From contig JBEKIJ010000007.1 of NCBI GenBank assembly GCA_050011815.1, forward strand, positions 1-64,000: 64,000 nt of DNA. The letters are read 5' to 3'. Of this stretch, positions 54,698 through 62,951 are shown piece after piece (the first letter of the stretch is position 1; each line of letters opens with the position of its first letter). This DNA is from Chersky-840 sp050011815 (GTDB lineage: Bacteria > Actinomycetota > Acidimicrobiia > Acidimicrobiales > UBA8190). A model generated the notes under the pieces. It ran no database searches. It had not been told where the DNA came from and was given only the letters and a program-made list of their open reading frames with translations. The translations under genes were made by a program, and so were the position numbers.

Positions 54698-56119
54698 CTA
54701 GTAGGCGCGGGCGACGACGGCGAGGAGCTCGGAGTCCGGGCCGTCCTCGTCGGCGTCGGGCAGCGTGCCGTCGGGCCTCGTGACGAGGCGGACCGTCACC
54801 CCGGCCTGGTTGAGCTGCGTCTCGCCCTCGGCGCCGAGGGCCCCCAGGGGGAGCACGGCGAAGCCGGTTCGAGAGGCCTCTTCGGCCTCGGCGATGGTGG
54901 ACACCTCGACGGTCTGGGCGCGGCGCCGTTCGAGCGCCTCGGCGAACAGGGCCGCCTGGGCTTCGCCCAGGGCGTCGCGCACCGAGGTCTCGAGCCCGCC
55001 GAGGGGCACCGTCGTCTTGGTCCCCGAGTCCCGGCGGACCAGCACGGCCTCATCGGCGGCGAGCTCGCGAGGACCCACTTCGACGCGCACGGGGACGCCT
55101 TTGAGCTCCCAGTCCACGACCCGGCGCCCGAACGAGGTCTCGGTGCGACCGTCGAGCTGGGTCCGTAGTCCGGCGTCGGCGAGGTCGGCGGCGATGAGGG
55201 CGGCTTTGTCCCCGGCGCCGTCCTCGTCACGGACCACCACCACGACCACCTGGATCGGGGCCAGGAGGGGGGGGACCCGCAGCCCGGCGTCGTCGCCGTG
55301 GGCCATGACCAGCGCGCCCATGAGCCTCGATGACGCACCCCACGAGGTCTGCCACACCAGGGTCTCGTTCCCCGACTCGTCGAGGAAGGTCGTGTTGAAC
55401 ACCCGGGCGAAATTCTGCCCGAGCTCATGGCTGGTCCCCATCTGCAGTGCCTTGCCGTCGCGCATCATGGCTTCGCAGGTCCAGGTGGTGGTGGCACCCG
55501 AGAACCGTTCGCGCTCGGTCTTGCGTCCGGTGAGGATGGGGACGGCCAGCACGTTGACCATGAAGTCCTCGTACACGTCGCGCAGGATGCGGAGCGCGAA
55601 ATCCCGAGCCTCGGACTCCGTGGCGTGGGCGGTGTGTCCCTCTTGCCAGAGGAACTCCGTGGTCCGGAGGAAGAGGCGGGGGCGCAGCTCCCAGCGGACC
55701 ACGTTGGCCCACTGGTTGATCAGGAACGGCAGGTCCCGGTAGCTCTGGATCCACTTGGCGAAGTAGGCGTTGATGATGGTCTCACTGGTGGGACGGACCA
55801 CCACGGGCTCATCGAGCAGCTTGCCGCCCCCGTGGGTGACGACGGCGAGCTCGGGGCTGAAGCCCTCGAGGTGGGCCGCTTCCCGGTTGAGGTAGCTCTC
55901 GGGGATGAAGAGCGGGAAGTAGGCGTTGGGCACGCCCGCCGCCTTGATCCGGGCGTCGATCTCGGCCTGCATCCGCTCCCAGATGGAGTAGCCGTAGGGA
56001 CGGATGACCATGGTGCCGCGGACGGGCCCGTTGTCCGCCAGTTCGGCTTTGGCGAGGACGTCTTGGTACCACTGGGGGAAGTCGGTTGCCTGAGAGGCGA
56101 GGACGCTCTTGCGGGCCAT
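54698..56119 (-). CDS. proS: Prolyl-tRNA synthetase, archaeal/eukaryal-like type
   Basis: A 473-residue class II synthetase without the editing insertion of bacterial-type ProRS. Motif 1 region YFPLFIPESYLNREAAHLEGF, motif 2 LRTTEFLWQEGHTAHAT, and motif 3 at GALVMAHGDDAGLRVPP. It has the shorter architecture of the archaeal/eukaryal-like group with a C-terminal end in YA-type residues (VVARAY). It is transcribed against ispG (23 bases between stops) and away from rimP. ATG 56119 with TAGCAT 10 bases upstream and no Shine-Dalgarno site. Confidence 0.93.
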   Translation of the reverse strand: MARKSVLASQATDFPQWYQDVLAKAELADNGPVRGTMVIRPYGYSIWERMQAEIDARIKAAGVPNAYFPLFIPESYLNREAAHLEGFSPELAVVTHGGGKLLDEPVVVRPTSETIINAYFAKWIQSYRDLPFLINQWANVVRWELRPRLFLRTTEFLWQEGHTAHATESEARDFALRILRDVYEDFMVNVLAVPILTGRKTERERFSGATTTWTCEAMMRDGKALQMGTSHELGQNFARVFNTTFLDESGNETLVWQTSWGASSRLMGALVMAHGDDAGLRVPPLLAPIQVVVVVVRDEDGAGDKAALIAADLADAGLRTQLDGRTETSFGRRVVDWELKGVPVRVEVGPRELAADEAVLVRRDSGTKTTVPLGGLETSVRDALGEAQAALFAEALERRRAQTVEVSTIAEAEEASRTGFAVLPLGALGAEGETQLNQAGVTVRLVTRPDGTLPDADEDGPDSELLAVVARAY

Positions 56120-56129
56120 GGCGACCAGG

Positions 56130-56135
56130 ATGCTA
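56130..56135 (-). promoter_or_regulatory. Candidate -10 element (TAGCAT) for proS
   Basis: On the minus strand TAGCAT ends 10 bases before the proS ATG, which lacks a Shine-Dalgarno site. The perfect dyad CACCGGGCCCCGGTG (56145-56159) overlaps where a -35 would lie. Confidence 0.42.
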
Positions 56136-56298
56136 CGGGCTGGGCACCGGGCCCCGGTGCGGTCGAGTTTCGGCCCGGGCGCCGAGTTCGGTCCGGCTCG
56201 GGTCCGAGAGCCTCTCGGCCTCGTCGGGGCGGCTCCAAAACCGCTCCGAGGCCTCCGCCGACGGTGGCCGCGCCCGAAAGGCCCAGGAGGGCGGCTGA

Positions 56299-56304
56299 TA
56301 TACT
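56299..56304 (+). promoter_or_regulatory. -10 element (TATACT) of the rimP-nusA-infB operon
   Basis: TATACT is the closest match to the TATAAT consensus seen in the window. It would start transcription near 56311, giving a leader of about 112 bases that contains the hairpin at 56340. No clear -35 is visible. Confidence 0.55.
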
Positions 56305-56339
56305 TGCTGCGCTGTTGGTCCGGGGGGTGAAGGTGCGTT

Positions 56340-56365
56340 GAAGCGTGGGCAGCAGCCCACGCTTC
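56340..56365 (+). promoter_or_regulatory. Perfect 11-bp hairpin in the rimP leader
   Basis: GAAGCGTGGGC (56340-56350) pairs without mismatch with GCCCACGCTTC (56355-56365) around AGCA, followed by TGCCTTTCT. It lies between the TATACT promoter and the rimP start. The stem and the following T-rich run could be an attenuator or a protein-binding leader controlling the NusA-IF2 operon. I recall similar stems upstream of rimP in other actinobacteria but cannot confirm it. Confidence 0.6.
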
Positions 56366-56422
56366 TGCCTTTCTCCGGACGGTCCGTTGTCGAAGGCACC
56401 AGGCCATGGAGGGACGAGGGAG

Positions 56423-56992
56423 GTGGACGATCAGGTGGACGACGAGCTCTCTGACCTGCTCGCGTCCGCCGTCGCCCCCCTGGGCCTCGAACTGGTGGAC
56501 CTCGAGCGCAGATCCACCTCGGTACGCGTCGTGGTGGACCGCGCCGGGGGAGTGGACCTCGAGGCCATCGCCGCGGCCACCCGTGCCGTCTCGGTGGTGC
56601 TCGACGCGCACGACCCTTTGCCCGGCCAGCGCTACACCCTCGAGGTCTCGAGCCCCGGGGTGGAGCGAAAACTGCGGACGCCGGGTCATTTCGCCCGCGC
56701 CATCGGGGAAACGGTGAGCGTCCGGACCGTGGCCGGCGCCAAGGGCGAGCGCCGCCTGACGGGTCGGTTGACATCGGCCGACGCGGACGGGTTCGTCCTC
56801 GAGGCCGAGGATCTTCCCGGTGGCGAGCGCCGTCTGTCCTACGACGAGATCGAGCGGGCTCGGACGATTTTTGAATGGGGATCGAAATCCCCCGCCGCGG
56901 CGCGCCAGGGTGGGGCGCCGCGCCAGGCGGCCCGCCCCCAGCGGGCTGCGGCCAGAAAGCCTGCGGGAAGGAAGAAGGTGGCGACGCCATGA
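56423..56992 (+). CDS. rimP: Ribosome maturation factor RimP
   Basis: A 189-residue 30S assembly factor. Two-domain family pattern: LVDLERRSTSVRVVVDRAGG, then LEVSSPGVERKL and the C-terminal SH3-like domain. GTG 56423 is chosen because GGAGGG lies 9 bases upstream and the protein similarity begins there. A basic tail (about 35 residues) ends the protein. Its stop overlaps nusA (ATGA). Confidence 0.92.
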   Translation: MDDQVDDELSDLLASAVAPLGLELVDLERRSTSVRVVVDRAGGVDLEAIAAATRAVSVVLDAHDPLPGQRYTLEVSSPGVERKLRTPGHFARAIGETVSVRTVAGAKGERRLTGRLTSADADGFVLEAEDLPGGERRLSYDEIERARTIFEWGSKSPAAARQGGAPRQAARPQRAAARKPAGRKKVATP

Positions 56993-58278
56993 GCAAGGCC
57001 AACTTCGAATTCATCGATGCGCTGACCCAGATCGCGCGTGACAAGGGAATCTCGGTCGAGGTTCTCCTCGACGCCCTGGCCAATGCCCTCGTCGCCGCCT
57101 ACAAGCGCATGCCCGGAGCGGCCGAGGAGGCCGTGGTCACCGTCGACCCCGAGTCGGGCGAGATCCGCGTCTACGGCCAGGAGCTCGACGAGGACGGCAA
57201 CGTCATCCGGGAGTGGGACGACACCCCCGACGACTTCGGTCGCATCGCGGCCCAGACCGCCAAGCAGGTCATCCTCCAGCGCATCCGTGAGGCCGAGCGC
57301 GACCTCAAGTACGAGGAGTACGCCGGGCGCGAGGGCGACATCGTCACCGGCATCGTCCAGCAGACCGACAACCGCTACACCTTGCTCGACCTGGGCAAGG
57401 TCGAGGCGTTGCTGCCCCAGGCCGAGCAGGTGCCCTACGAGCGCTACGAGCACGGGGCCCGGTTGAAGGCCTACATCGTGGAGGTGCGCAAGACCACCAA
57501 GGGCCCCCAGATCGTGGTGAGCCGCTCCCACCCGGGCCTCGTCAAGCGGCTCTTCGAGCTGGAGGTCCCCGAGATCTCGTCGGGCGTGGTGGAGATCAGG
57601 GCCGCGGCGCGCGAGCCCGGGCACCGCACCAAGATCGCGGTGTGGTCCAACGATCCGAACGTCGACCCCGTCGGCGCGTGCGTGGGAGCCCGGGGGTCGC
57701 GCGTCAGGATGGTGACCAACGAGCTGCGCGGCGAGCGCATCGACGTCGTGCCCTTCGCAGACGACCCCGTCGAGTTCATCCAGGCCGCCCTCCAGCCGGC
57801 ACGGGTGCGCGAGGTCCGGCTCGACGATGACACCGGCATCGCCACGGTCGTGGTGAGCGACTACCAGCTCTCGCTCGCCATCGGCAAGGAGGGCCAGAAC
57901 GCTCGCTTGGCGGCGCGGCTCACGGGATGGCGCATCGACATCAAGAGCGAGACCCAGCTCGCCGAGGAAGAGGCCGGCTACGGCGAGGAGTGGGCCGAAG
58001 GCGAGTGGGTGGAGAACGAGGCCGGCGAGATGGTGTGGCAGCCGGCCGAGGGTGGCGAGGCCGTGTCCGCGGCGGAGTGGTCGCGCGTGGCGTCGGGCGA
58101 GTCGACCGAGGAGAAGCCCGATGGTGCCCCGCCGGCGACCTCCGCCGAGGCCCCGGCAGAGGCGAGCGCAGCGGCGAGCGCAGAGGCCCCCGCAGCGGTG
58201 GGCGCCGAAGTGGAGGAGCCCAAGCCCGACGAGACGGTGGGGGCGGGCGAGCCGGGCGAGCCGGAGAGCGGCGCATAG
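56989..58278 (+). CDS. nusA: Transcription termination/antitermination factor NusA
   Basis: A 429-residue factor bound to RNA polymerase. N-terminal domain (NFEFIDALTQIARDKGI), S1 domain (GDIVTGIVQQTDNRYTLLDL), then KH1 and KH2 (VGACVGARGSRVRMVTNELR; LAIGKEGQNARLAARLTGW). The last 90 residues are an acidic Ala/Glu/Pro tail, with no AR repeats. The ATG lies inside the rimP stop. Confidence 0.95.
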   Translation: MSKANFEFIDALTQIARDKGISVEVLLDALANALVAAYKRMPGAAEEAVVTVDPESGEIRVYGQELDEDGNVIREWDDTPDDFGRIAAQTAKQVILQRIREAERDLKYEEYAGREGDIVTGIVQQTDNRYTLLDLGKVEALLPQAEQVPYERYEHGARLKAYIVEVRKTTKGPQIVVSRSHPGLVKRLFELEVPEISSGVVEIRAAAREPGHRTKIAVWSNDPNVDPVGACVGARGSRVRMVTNELRGERIDVVPFADDPVEFIQAALQPARVREVRLDDDTGIATVVVSDYQLSLAIGKEGQNARLAARLTGWRIDIKSETQLAEEEAGYGEEWAEGEWVENEAGEMVWQPAEGGEAVSAAEWSRVASGESTEEKPDGAPPATSAEAPAEASAAASAEAPAAVGAEVEEPKPDETVGAGEPGEPESGA

Positions 58279-58289
58279 GCCCGCGCCGC

Positions 58290-58613
58290 ATGTGCGTCGG
58301 CTGCCGACGGACCGCCGCGCCGGCCGAGCTGGTCCGCCTGTCGGTGGGGACCGACGGAACGCTGCTCGTCGGCCCCGGCCCCGGACGTGGTGCCTGGTTG
58401 TGCCGGAGCTCGCCGGGATGCCTCGAGCAGGCGCACCGTCGCCAGGCGTTGAGTCGGGCACTGCGTGGCGAAGTGGGGCCCGAAGCGGTGCGACGCCTCG
58501 GTGATCTGCTGGGAAGTGGTGTGGTACCGGGCCAGGCCGGTGCCCAGGTGTGCGAGGATGGTGGGTCGGGCCGGTTTGCCGGCTCGCCCCCGAACGAACG
58601 AGAAGGACCGTAG
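58290..58613 (+). CDS. YlxR family RNA-binding protein
   Basis: A 107-residue protein of the YlxR (DUF448) family. It has RRMCVGCRRTAAPAELVRL followed by the conserved RGAWLCRSSPGCLEQA. ATG 58290 is 11 bases after nusA; an upstream in-frame start inside nusA is possible since the family usually begins a few residues before the CVGCR. It sits between nusA and infB as in most Gram-positives. Role in nucleoid or RNA binding is not settled. Confidence 0.88.
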   Translation: MCVGCRRTAAPAELVRLSVGTDGTLLVGPGPGRGAWLCRSSPGCLEQAHRRQALSRALRGEVGPEAVRRLGDLLGSGVVPGQAGAQVCEDGGSGRFAGSPPNEREGP

Positions 58614-58619
58614 GAGCCC

Positions 58620-61430
58620 TTGCCGAAGAAGATACGCGTCTACGAGCTGGCACGTGAGCTCGGCCTGACCAACAAGGAGGCCCTCGACCTCTGCGTGTCG
58701 TTGGGCATCGGGGTGAAGAGCCACTCCTCCTCGATCGAGGATGCCCAAGCTGACCGCGTCCGGAGGAAGGCCGACAGCGAGGGGTTGCGTCGCGCCGTCT
58801 CGCCCGAGGAGCCCGCCGAGCAGAAGCCGGCTCGAGCCACCACGACGAGGCCCGGACGGGTCCCCGCCGACCAGGCCGTGGCCGCCTCGACCGGGACCGA
58901 GGCGCCCGGCCCCGCCTCTCCGGCCCCCGCCGCCGGGGCACCGGCGCCGAGCGGTCCGGCCCCCGCCGCCCCACCCCCGGTCATGCCCACCCCCGACCGC
59001 CAGAGGCTCGTGACCAGCCGTCCCGCCAGCGAGGTGTCGGTGCCGCCCCCGTCCCCGGCACGCAGCGCCCCGCCGCTGGCGGCGCGCCCGTCCCCGGCGC
59101 CGCCCGCCCGCCCTCCCGCCGCGCCCCCCCGACCCGCCCCTCCCGCCGTGGCCGCGTCGGCCCCGGCTGCCCCGCCCGACCTCGGGGCGCCGCCGTCGCG
59201 ACCGGCCCCGGGATCGCCCCCGGCGCCTCGCGCCAATCCGCCCATGAGCTCGTCGGGTCGACCGATCCCTCCGCCTCCCGGGCCGCCCCGTGCCAACGGT
59301 CGACCGATCCCGCCGCCTCCGGGTCGGCGGGCGCCGGCCGGTGCCCCGCGTCCCGGCGGCGCCCCCGGTGGGGCCGGCCGCCCCGGGATGGGGAGTGGTC
59401 GCCCCGGCGGCGGTCCTCCCGGTCGAGGCGGGCCCGGTGGTGGTGGCGGTTTCGGGGGTCGACCCGGTGGTGGTGGCGGTTTCGGGGGTCGACCCGGTGG
59501 TGGTGGTGGCCCGCCCCCGCCCGGGTTGCGGGGTGGGCCCGGAGGACGGGGCCGTCCTCCCCAGCGCCGACCGCGCCGCCGTCGTCGGAATCTCGAGGAG
59601 CTCGAGCCGACGCAGCTGACCACCTACATGCCGTCGAACGCCCCGATACCCGACTTCGAGGTCATCGTGGAGCGTGGCTCGACGCCACGCGAGCTCGGGC
59701 CCAAGCTCAACCGGTCGGCGGGGGACGTGATCCGGTTCCTGCTGCTCCAGGGCGAGATGGTCACCGCCGCCCAGTCGCTCAGCGACGACATGATCGAGCT
59801 GTTCGCGGCCGAGCTCGGTGCGCAGATCCGCCTCGTCGACCGGGGCGAGGAGCAAGAGGCCGAGCTCCAGGCCAAGTACTTCGAAGAGGAAGAGGAAGAG
59901 CGCGAGGAGGACCTGCGGCCGCGTCCGCCCGTCGTGACCGTCATGGGCCACGTCGACCACGGCAAGACCCTGCTGCTCGACCGCATCCGCCACGCCAACG
60001 TGGTGGCCGGAGAAGCCGGCGGGATCACCCAGCACATCGGGGCGTACCAGACCGAAACGGGCGGACACCGGATCACCTTCATCGACACTCCCGGCCACCA
60101 GGCCTTCACCGCCATGCGGGCCCGTGGGGCCGAGGTCACCGACATCGTGGTGCTCGTGGTGGCGGCCGACGACGGGGTCATGCCCCAGACCGTCGAAGCC
60201 ATCTCCCATGCCCGGGCCGCCGATGTCCCCATCGTCGTGGCCATGAACAAGATCGACCGTGAAGACGCCGATGTGACCCGGGTGCTCCAGCAGCTCTCCG
60301 AGCAGGGCCTCACCCCCGAAGCCTGGGGCGGGGACACCATCGTGGTCCAGGTCTCCGCGCTGCAGAACGAGGGGATCGACGACCTCCTCGAGCAGCTGGC
60401 GGTGGTGGCCGAGCTCGAAGAGCTCCAAGCCAGTCCCGAAGCGCGTGGTCGGGGCGTGGTGCTCGAGGCGAACCTGGAGTCGGGCCGGGGGCCGGTGGCC
60501 ACGGTGATCGTCCAGAGCGGGACGCTGCGGGTGGGGGACTCGGTCGTGGCCGGCGCCGCCTGGGGCAAGGTCAAGGCGCTCATCGACGACCGGGGCGAGC
60601 AGGTCAAAGAGGCGCCCCCGTCGACGCCGGTGCAGGTGCTCGGCTTCTCCGAGCCCCCGGCCGCGGGCGACGAGTTCCGAGTGACCTCGGACCAGACCAC
60701 GGCGCGGACCATCGGCGAGACCCGTGAGCATCGCTACCGGGTGGCCGGGCACGCCCCGTCGCCCACCGCACCGGGGGCCAAGCTCGAGGATCTCTTCGAG
60801 CAGATCCAGCGGGGTGAGGCGGCCACGCTCAACCTGATCCTCAAGAGCGACGTCCAGGGCACCCTGGAAGCCATCACCGACAGCCTGCGCAAACTCGAGC
60901 GACCGGACGTGAAGCTGAGCTTCGTGCACCGGGGCGTGGGGGGGATCACCGAGTACGACGTGCAGTTGGCGGTGGCCTCCAATGCCACCATCATCGGCTT
61001 CAACGTGAGGCCCGACCGGCGCGCCCGGGAGATGGCGGTCGAACGGGGCGTCGGCATCCGGACCTATGAGGTGATCTACAAGCTCCTCGAGGACATCGAG
61101 GCGGCCATGGTCGGGATGCTCGCCCCCGAGTTCGAGGAGATCGTCACCGGTGAGGCCGAGGTGCGAGAGGTGTTCCGGGTGCCCCGCATCGGTGCGGTCG
61201 CCGGGTGCTACGTGCGCGACGGCGTCATCACACGGGGATCGAAGGTCCGCTTCTTGCGGGAGGGCGTCGTGATCTGGAAGGGCGCCATCAACTCCCTGCG
61301 CCGTTTCAAGGACGACGTGCGCGAGGTCCAGTCCGGCTTCGAGTGCGGGATCGGGCTCTCGGACTTCCAGGACCTGAAAGAAGGCGACATCATCGAGACC
61401 TTCGAGGAGCGCGAGATCCCCCGGACCTGA
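58620..61430 (+). CDS. infB: Translation initiation factor IF-2
   Basis: A 936-residue GTPase that brings initiator tRNA to the ribosome. IF2_N domain at residues 1-50 (RVYELARELGLTNKEALDLC), then a linker of about 280 residues rich in Pro, Ala, Gly and Arg, and a second IF2_N-like region at about 340-410. GTPase: G1 GHVDHGKT (443-450), G3 DTPGHQ, G4 NKID. Domains II-IV follow. Start is TTG 58620, with TAGGAG just upstream. The linker contains a tandem 30-bp repeat. Confidence 0.95.
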   Translation: MPKKIRVYELARELGLTNKEALDLCVSLGIGVKSHSSSIEDAQADRVRRKADSEGLRRAVSPEEPAEQKPARATTTRPGRVPADQAVAASTGTEAPGPASPAPAAGAPAPSGPAPAAPPPVMPTPDRQRLVTSRPASEVSVPPPSPARSAPPLAARPSPAPPARPPAAPPRPAPPAVAASAPAAPPDLGAPPSRPAPGSPPAPRANPPMSSSGRPIPPPPGPPRANGRPIPPPPGRRAPAGAPRPGGAPGGAGRPGMGSGRPGGGPPGRGGPGGGGGFGGRPGGGGGFGGRPGGGGGPPPPGLRGGPGGRGRPPQRRPRRRRRNLEELEPTQLTTYMPSNAPIPDFEVIVERGSTPRELGPKLNRSAGDVIRFLLLQGEMVTAAQSLSDDMIELFAAELGAQIRLVDRGEEQEAELQAKYFEEEEEEREEDLRPRPPVVTVMGHVDHGKTLLLDRIRHANVVAGEAGGITQHIGAYQTETGGHRITFIDTPGHQAFTAMRARGAEVTDIVVLVVAADDGVMPQTVEAISHARAADVPIVVAMNKIDREDADVTRVLQQLSEQGLTPEAWGGDTIVVQVSALQNEGIDDLLEQLAVVAELEELQASPEARGRGVVLEANLESGRGPVATVIVQSGTLRVGDSVVAGAAWGKVKALIDDRGEQVKEAPPSTPVQVLGFSEPPAAGDEFRVTSDQTTARTIGETREHRYRVAGHAPSPTAPGAKLEDLFEQIQRGEAATLNLILKSDVQGTLEAITDSLRKLERPDVKLSFVHRGVGGITEYDVQLAVASNATIIGFNVRPDRRAREMAVERGVGIRTYEVIYKLLEDIEAAMVGMLAPEFEEIVTGEAEVREVFRVPRIGAVAGCYVRDGVITRGSKVRFLREGVVIWKGAINSLRRFKDDVREVQSGFECGIGLSDFQDLKEGDIIETFEEREIPRT
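59433..59510 (+). repeat. Tandem 30-bp repeat in the infB linker
   Basis: About 2.5 copies of a 30-base unit encode GGGFGGRPGG-type stretches. The two full copies appear identical. It is coding low complexity in the IF-2 linker, in frame, and a likely site of length variation. Confidence 0.85.
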
Positions 61431-61561
61431 GGGTCCCTCTCCGTTGCCGCCGTCCGCGGCCGTCGCCGTCGTCACGTCATGAGCCGCAGTGCCCGCCACC
61501 CCGTCGAGGGGCGGTGCTCGGTGGAAGTGCAGCAACTCGCGCCCGCAGAGGAGGTGGGGAA

Positions 61562-61969
61562 GTGCCCGGACGCCGACGCGAGAAAAAAGGCCCTCCGGCC
61601 TACCCCCGCACAGCACGGGTCAACGAGGTCCTGCGCGAGGTGGTGGCGGAGGCGCTCGAGCGCATGGCCGACACCGACGACCGGCTCCGGCTCCTCACGG
61701 TGACCTCGGTGGACATCACACCCGATCTGTCCCGGGCCACGGTGTACCTGAGCTCACTGCCGCCGTCCGCGGTCGAGGCGCTGGGCGAGCAGCGGGCGCA
61801 GCTGCAGAGAACGATCGCGCGCCAGGTGCGGATGAAACGGACCCCGCTCCTGGTGTTCGAGTCGGACCCCGCCGTCGCCCACGGGCTGCGGGTGGAGGAG
61901 ATCCTGCGCAACCTGCGCGAGGCCCCGGGTGATGACGAGACCGGGGGAGACGATGCCCGGACCCGCTGA
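61562..61969 (+). CDS. rbfA: 30S ribosome-binding factor RbfA
   Basis: A 135-residue KH-type factor for 16S rRNA 5'-end maturation. It has RVNEVLREVVAEALERMAD, LTVTSVDITPDLSRATVYLS and RMKRTPLLVFESDPAV. GTG 61562 is chosen because GAGGAGG lies 7 bases upstream; the longer open frame is unrelated. The C-terminus is acidic and short. Confidence 0.93.
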   Translation: MPGRRREKKGPPAYPRTARVNEVLREVVAEALERMADTDDRLRLLTVTSVDITPDLSRATVYLSSLPPSAVEALGEQRAQLQRTIARQVRMKRTPLLVFESDPAVAHGLRVEEILRNLREAPGDDETGGDDARTR

Positions 61970-62864
61970 CGAGGCAGGGACCGCCGAGACGATGGGGATG
62001 GTCGTGGTGGACAAAGAGGCGGGCTGGACGTCGCACGACGCCGTGGCCCGCTGCCGCCGGATCTTCTCGCAGCGACGCGTCGGCCATGCCGGGACTCTCG
62101 ATCCCGATGCCACCGGCGTGCTGCTCGTCGGCCTCGGCCGGTTCACGCGCATGTTGCGGTTCCTGTCCGGGCTGCAGAAGTCCTACGAGGCCGAGGTGGT
62201 GCTGGGGCAGGCCACGAGCACGCTCGACGCCTCGGGGGAGGTCACCGGCGTGTGGGACATGTCCGGGGTCACGCGCAGCGACGTGCGCGCCGCGGCGGCA
62301 TCGCTCACCGGTGTCATCGACCAGGTCCCGCCCATGGTCTCGGCGCGCAAGGTGGGAGGGCGGCGGCTCCACGAGCTGGCGCGGGCCGGCATCGAGGTCG
62401 AGCGAGCGGCGCGCCCGGTGACCGTCGAGCGGTTCGACGTCCTGGAGTCCCCCGAGGGTGAGGACGGTGTCTTCCGTGTCGAGGTGGACTGTTCCACCGG
62501 CACCTACGTGCGGGTGCTCGCCGCCGACCTGGGCGAAGCGCTCGGGGGCGGGGCCCACCTGCGCAACCTCCGCCGGACCCGGATCGGCTCCTTCGGCGTC
62601 CACGAGGCCCGGACGCTCGACTCGCTCTCCGCTGCGCATGTGCTCACCCCGACCCAGGCGCTGCGCGACCTGCCCCAGATCGAGCTCGATGCCGAGATGG
62701 CGCGCTCGGTCTCCCACGGGCTCGCCCTCGACCGGGTGTCGGTGGGTGCGGCCGGCAGCGGGCCCTGGGCGCTTCTCGACGGGGACGGCGCACTTCTCGC
62801 CGTCTACGAAGCCACCGGGACCGATCGCATGGTGGCGCTGTGCGTCTTGGTCAGCAGCGGGTGA
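61953..62864 (+). CDS. truB: tRNA pseudouridine(55) synthase TruB
   Basis: A 303-residue enzyme making pseudouridine 55 in tRNA. Catalytic D50 is in GHAGTLDPDATGVL; KSYEAEVVLGQATSTLD and VDCSTGTYVRVLAADLG are also present, with a C-terminal PUA-like region. ATG 61953 is used; GTG 61929/ATG 61932 (overlapping rbfA by about 40 bases) and ATG 61992 are alternatives. Confidence 0.93.
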   Translation: MPGPADEAGTAETMGMVVVDKEAGWTSHDAVARCRRIFSQRRVGHAGTLDPDATGVLLVGLGRFTRMLRFLSGLQKSYEAEVVLGQATSTLDASGEVTGVWDMSGVTRSDVRAAAASLTGVIDQVPPMVSARKVGGRRLHELARAGIEVERAARPVTVERFDVLESPEGEDGVFRVEVDCSTGTYVRVLAADLGEALGGGAHLRNLRRTRIGSFGVHEARTLDSLSAAHVLTPTQALRDLPQIELDAEMARSVSHGLALDRVSVGAAGSGPWALLDGDGALLAVYEATGTDRMVALCVLVSSG

Positions 62865-62938
62865 TCCACGGCGTCGAGCCGCCCCCCGCTCCGTTGCCGC
62901 GTCGGGACCTGACCACGGGAGCGCCAGAGCGTCACGGG

Positions 62939-62944
62939 TAACCT
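62939..62944 (+). promoter_or_regulatory. Candidate -10 element (TAACCT) for ribF, leaderless
   Basis: TAACCT ends 7 bases before the ribF GTG; there is no Shine-Dalgarno site. Confidence 0.52.
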
Positions 62945-62951
62945 CGTCCCC

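Noticed and set aside
59433..59510. Regular short repeats that could suggest a CRISPR array
   Set aside because: Units are contiguous, without spacers, in frame within infB and encode Gly-rich linker.
61479..61561. A small ORF between infB and rbfA (ATG 61479), where some bacteria have a DUF503 gene
   Set aside because: Its sequence runs out of frame into rbfA, shows no DUF503 features, and has no ribosome site.
57978..61616. A 1212-codon open frame on the minus strand across nusA, ylxR and infB
   Set aside because: It mirrors three well-identified genes on the plus strand. Long antisense frames are expected at this GC content, and its translation is low-complexity with no recognisable domain.
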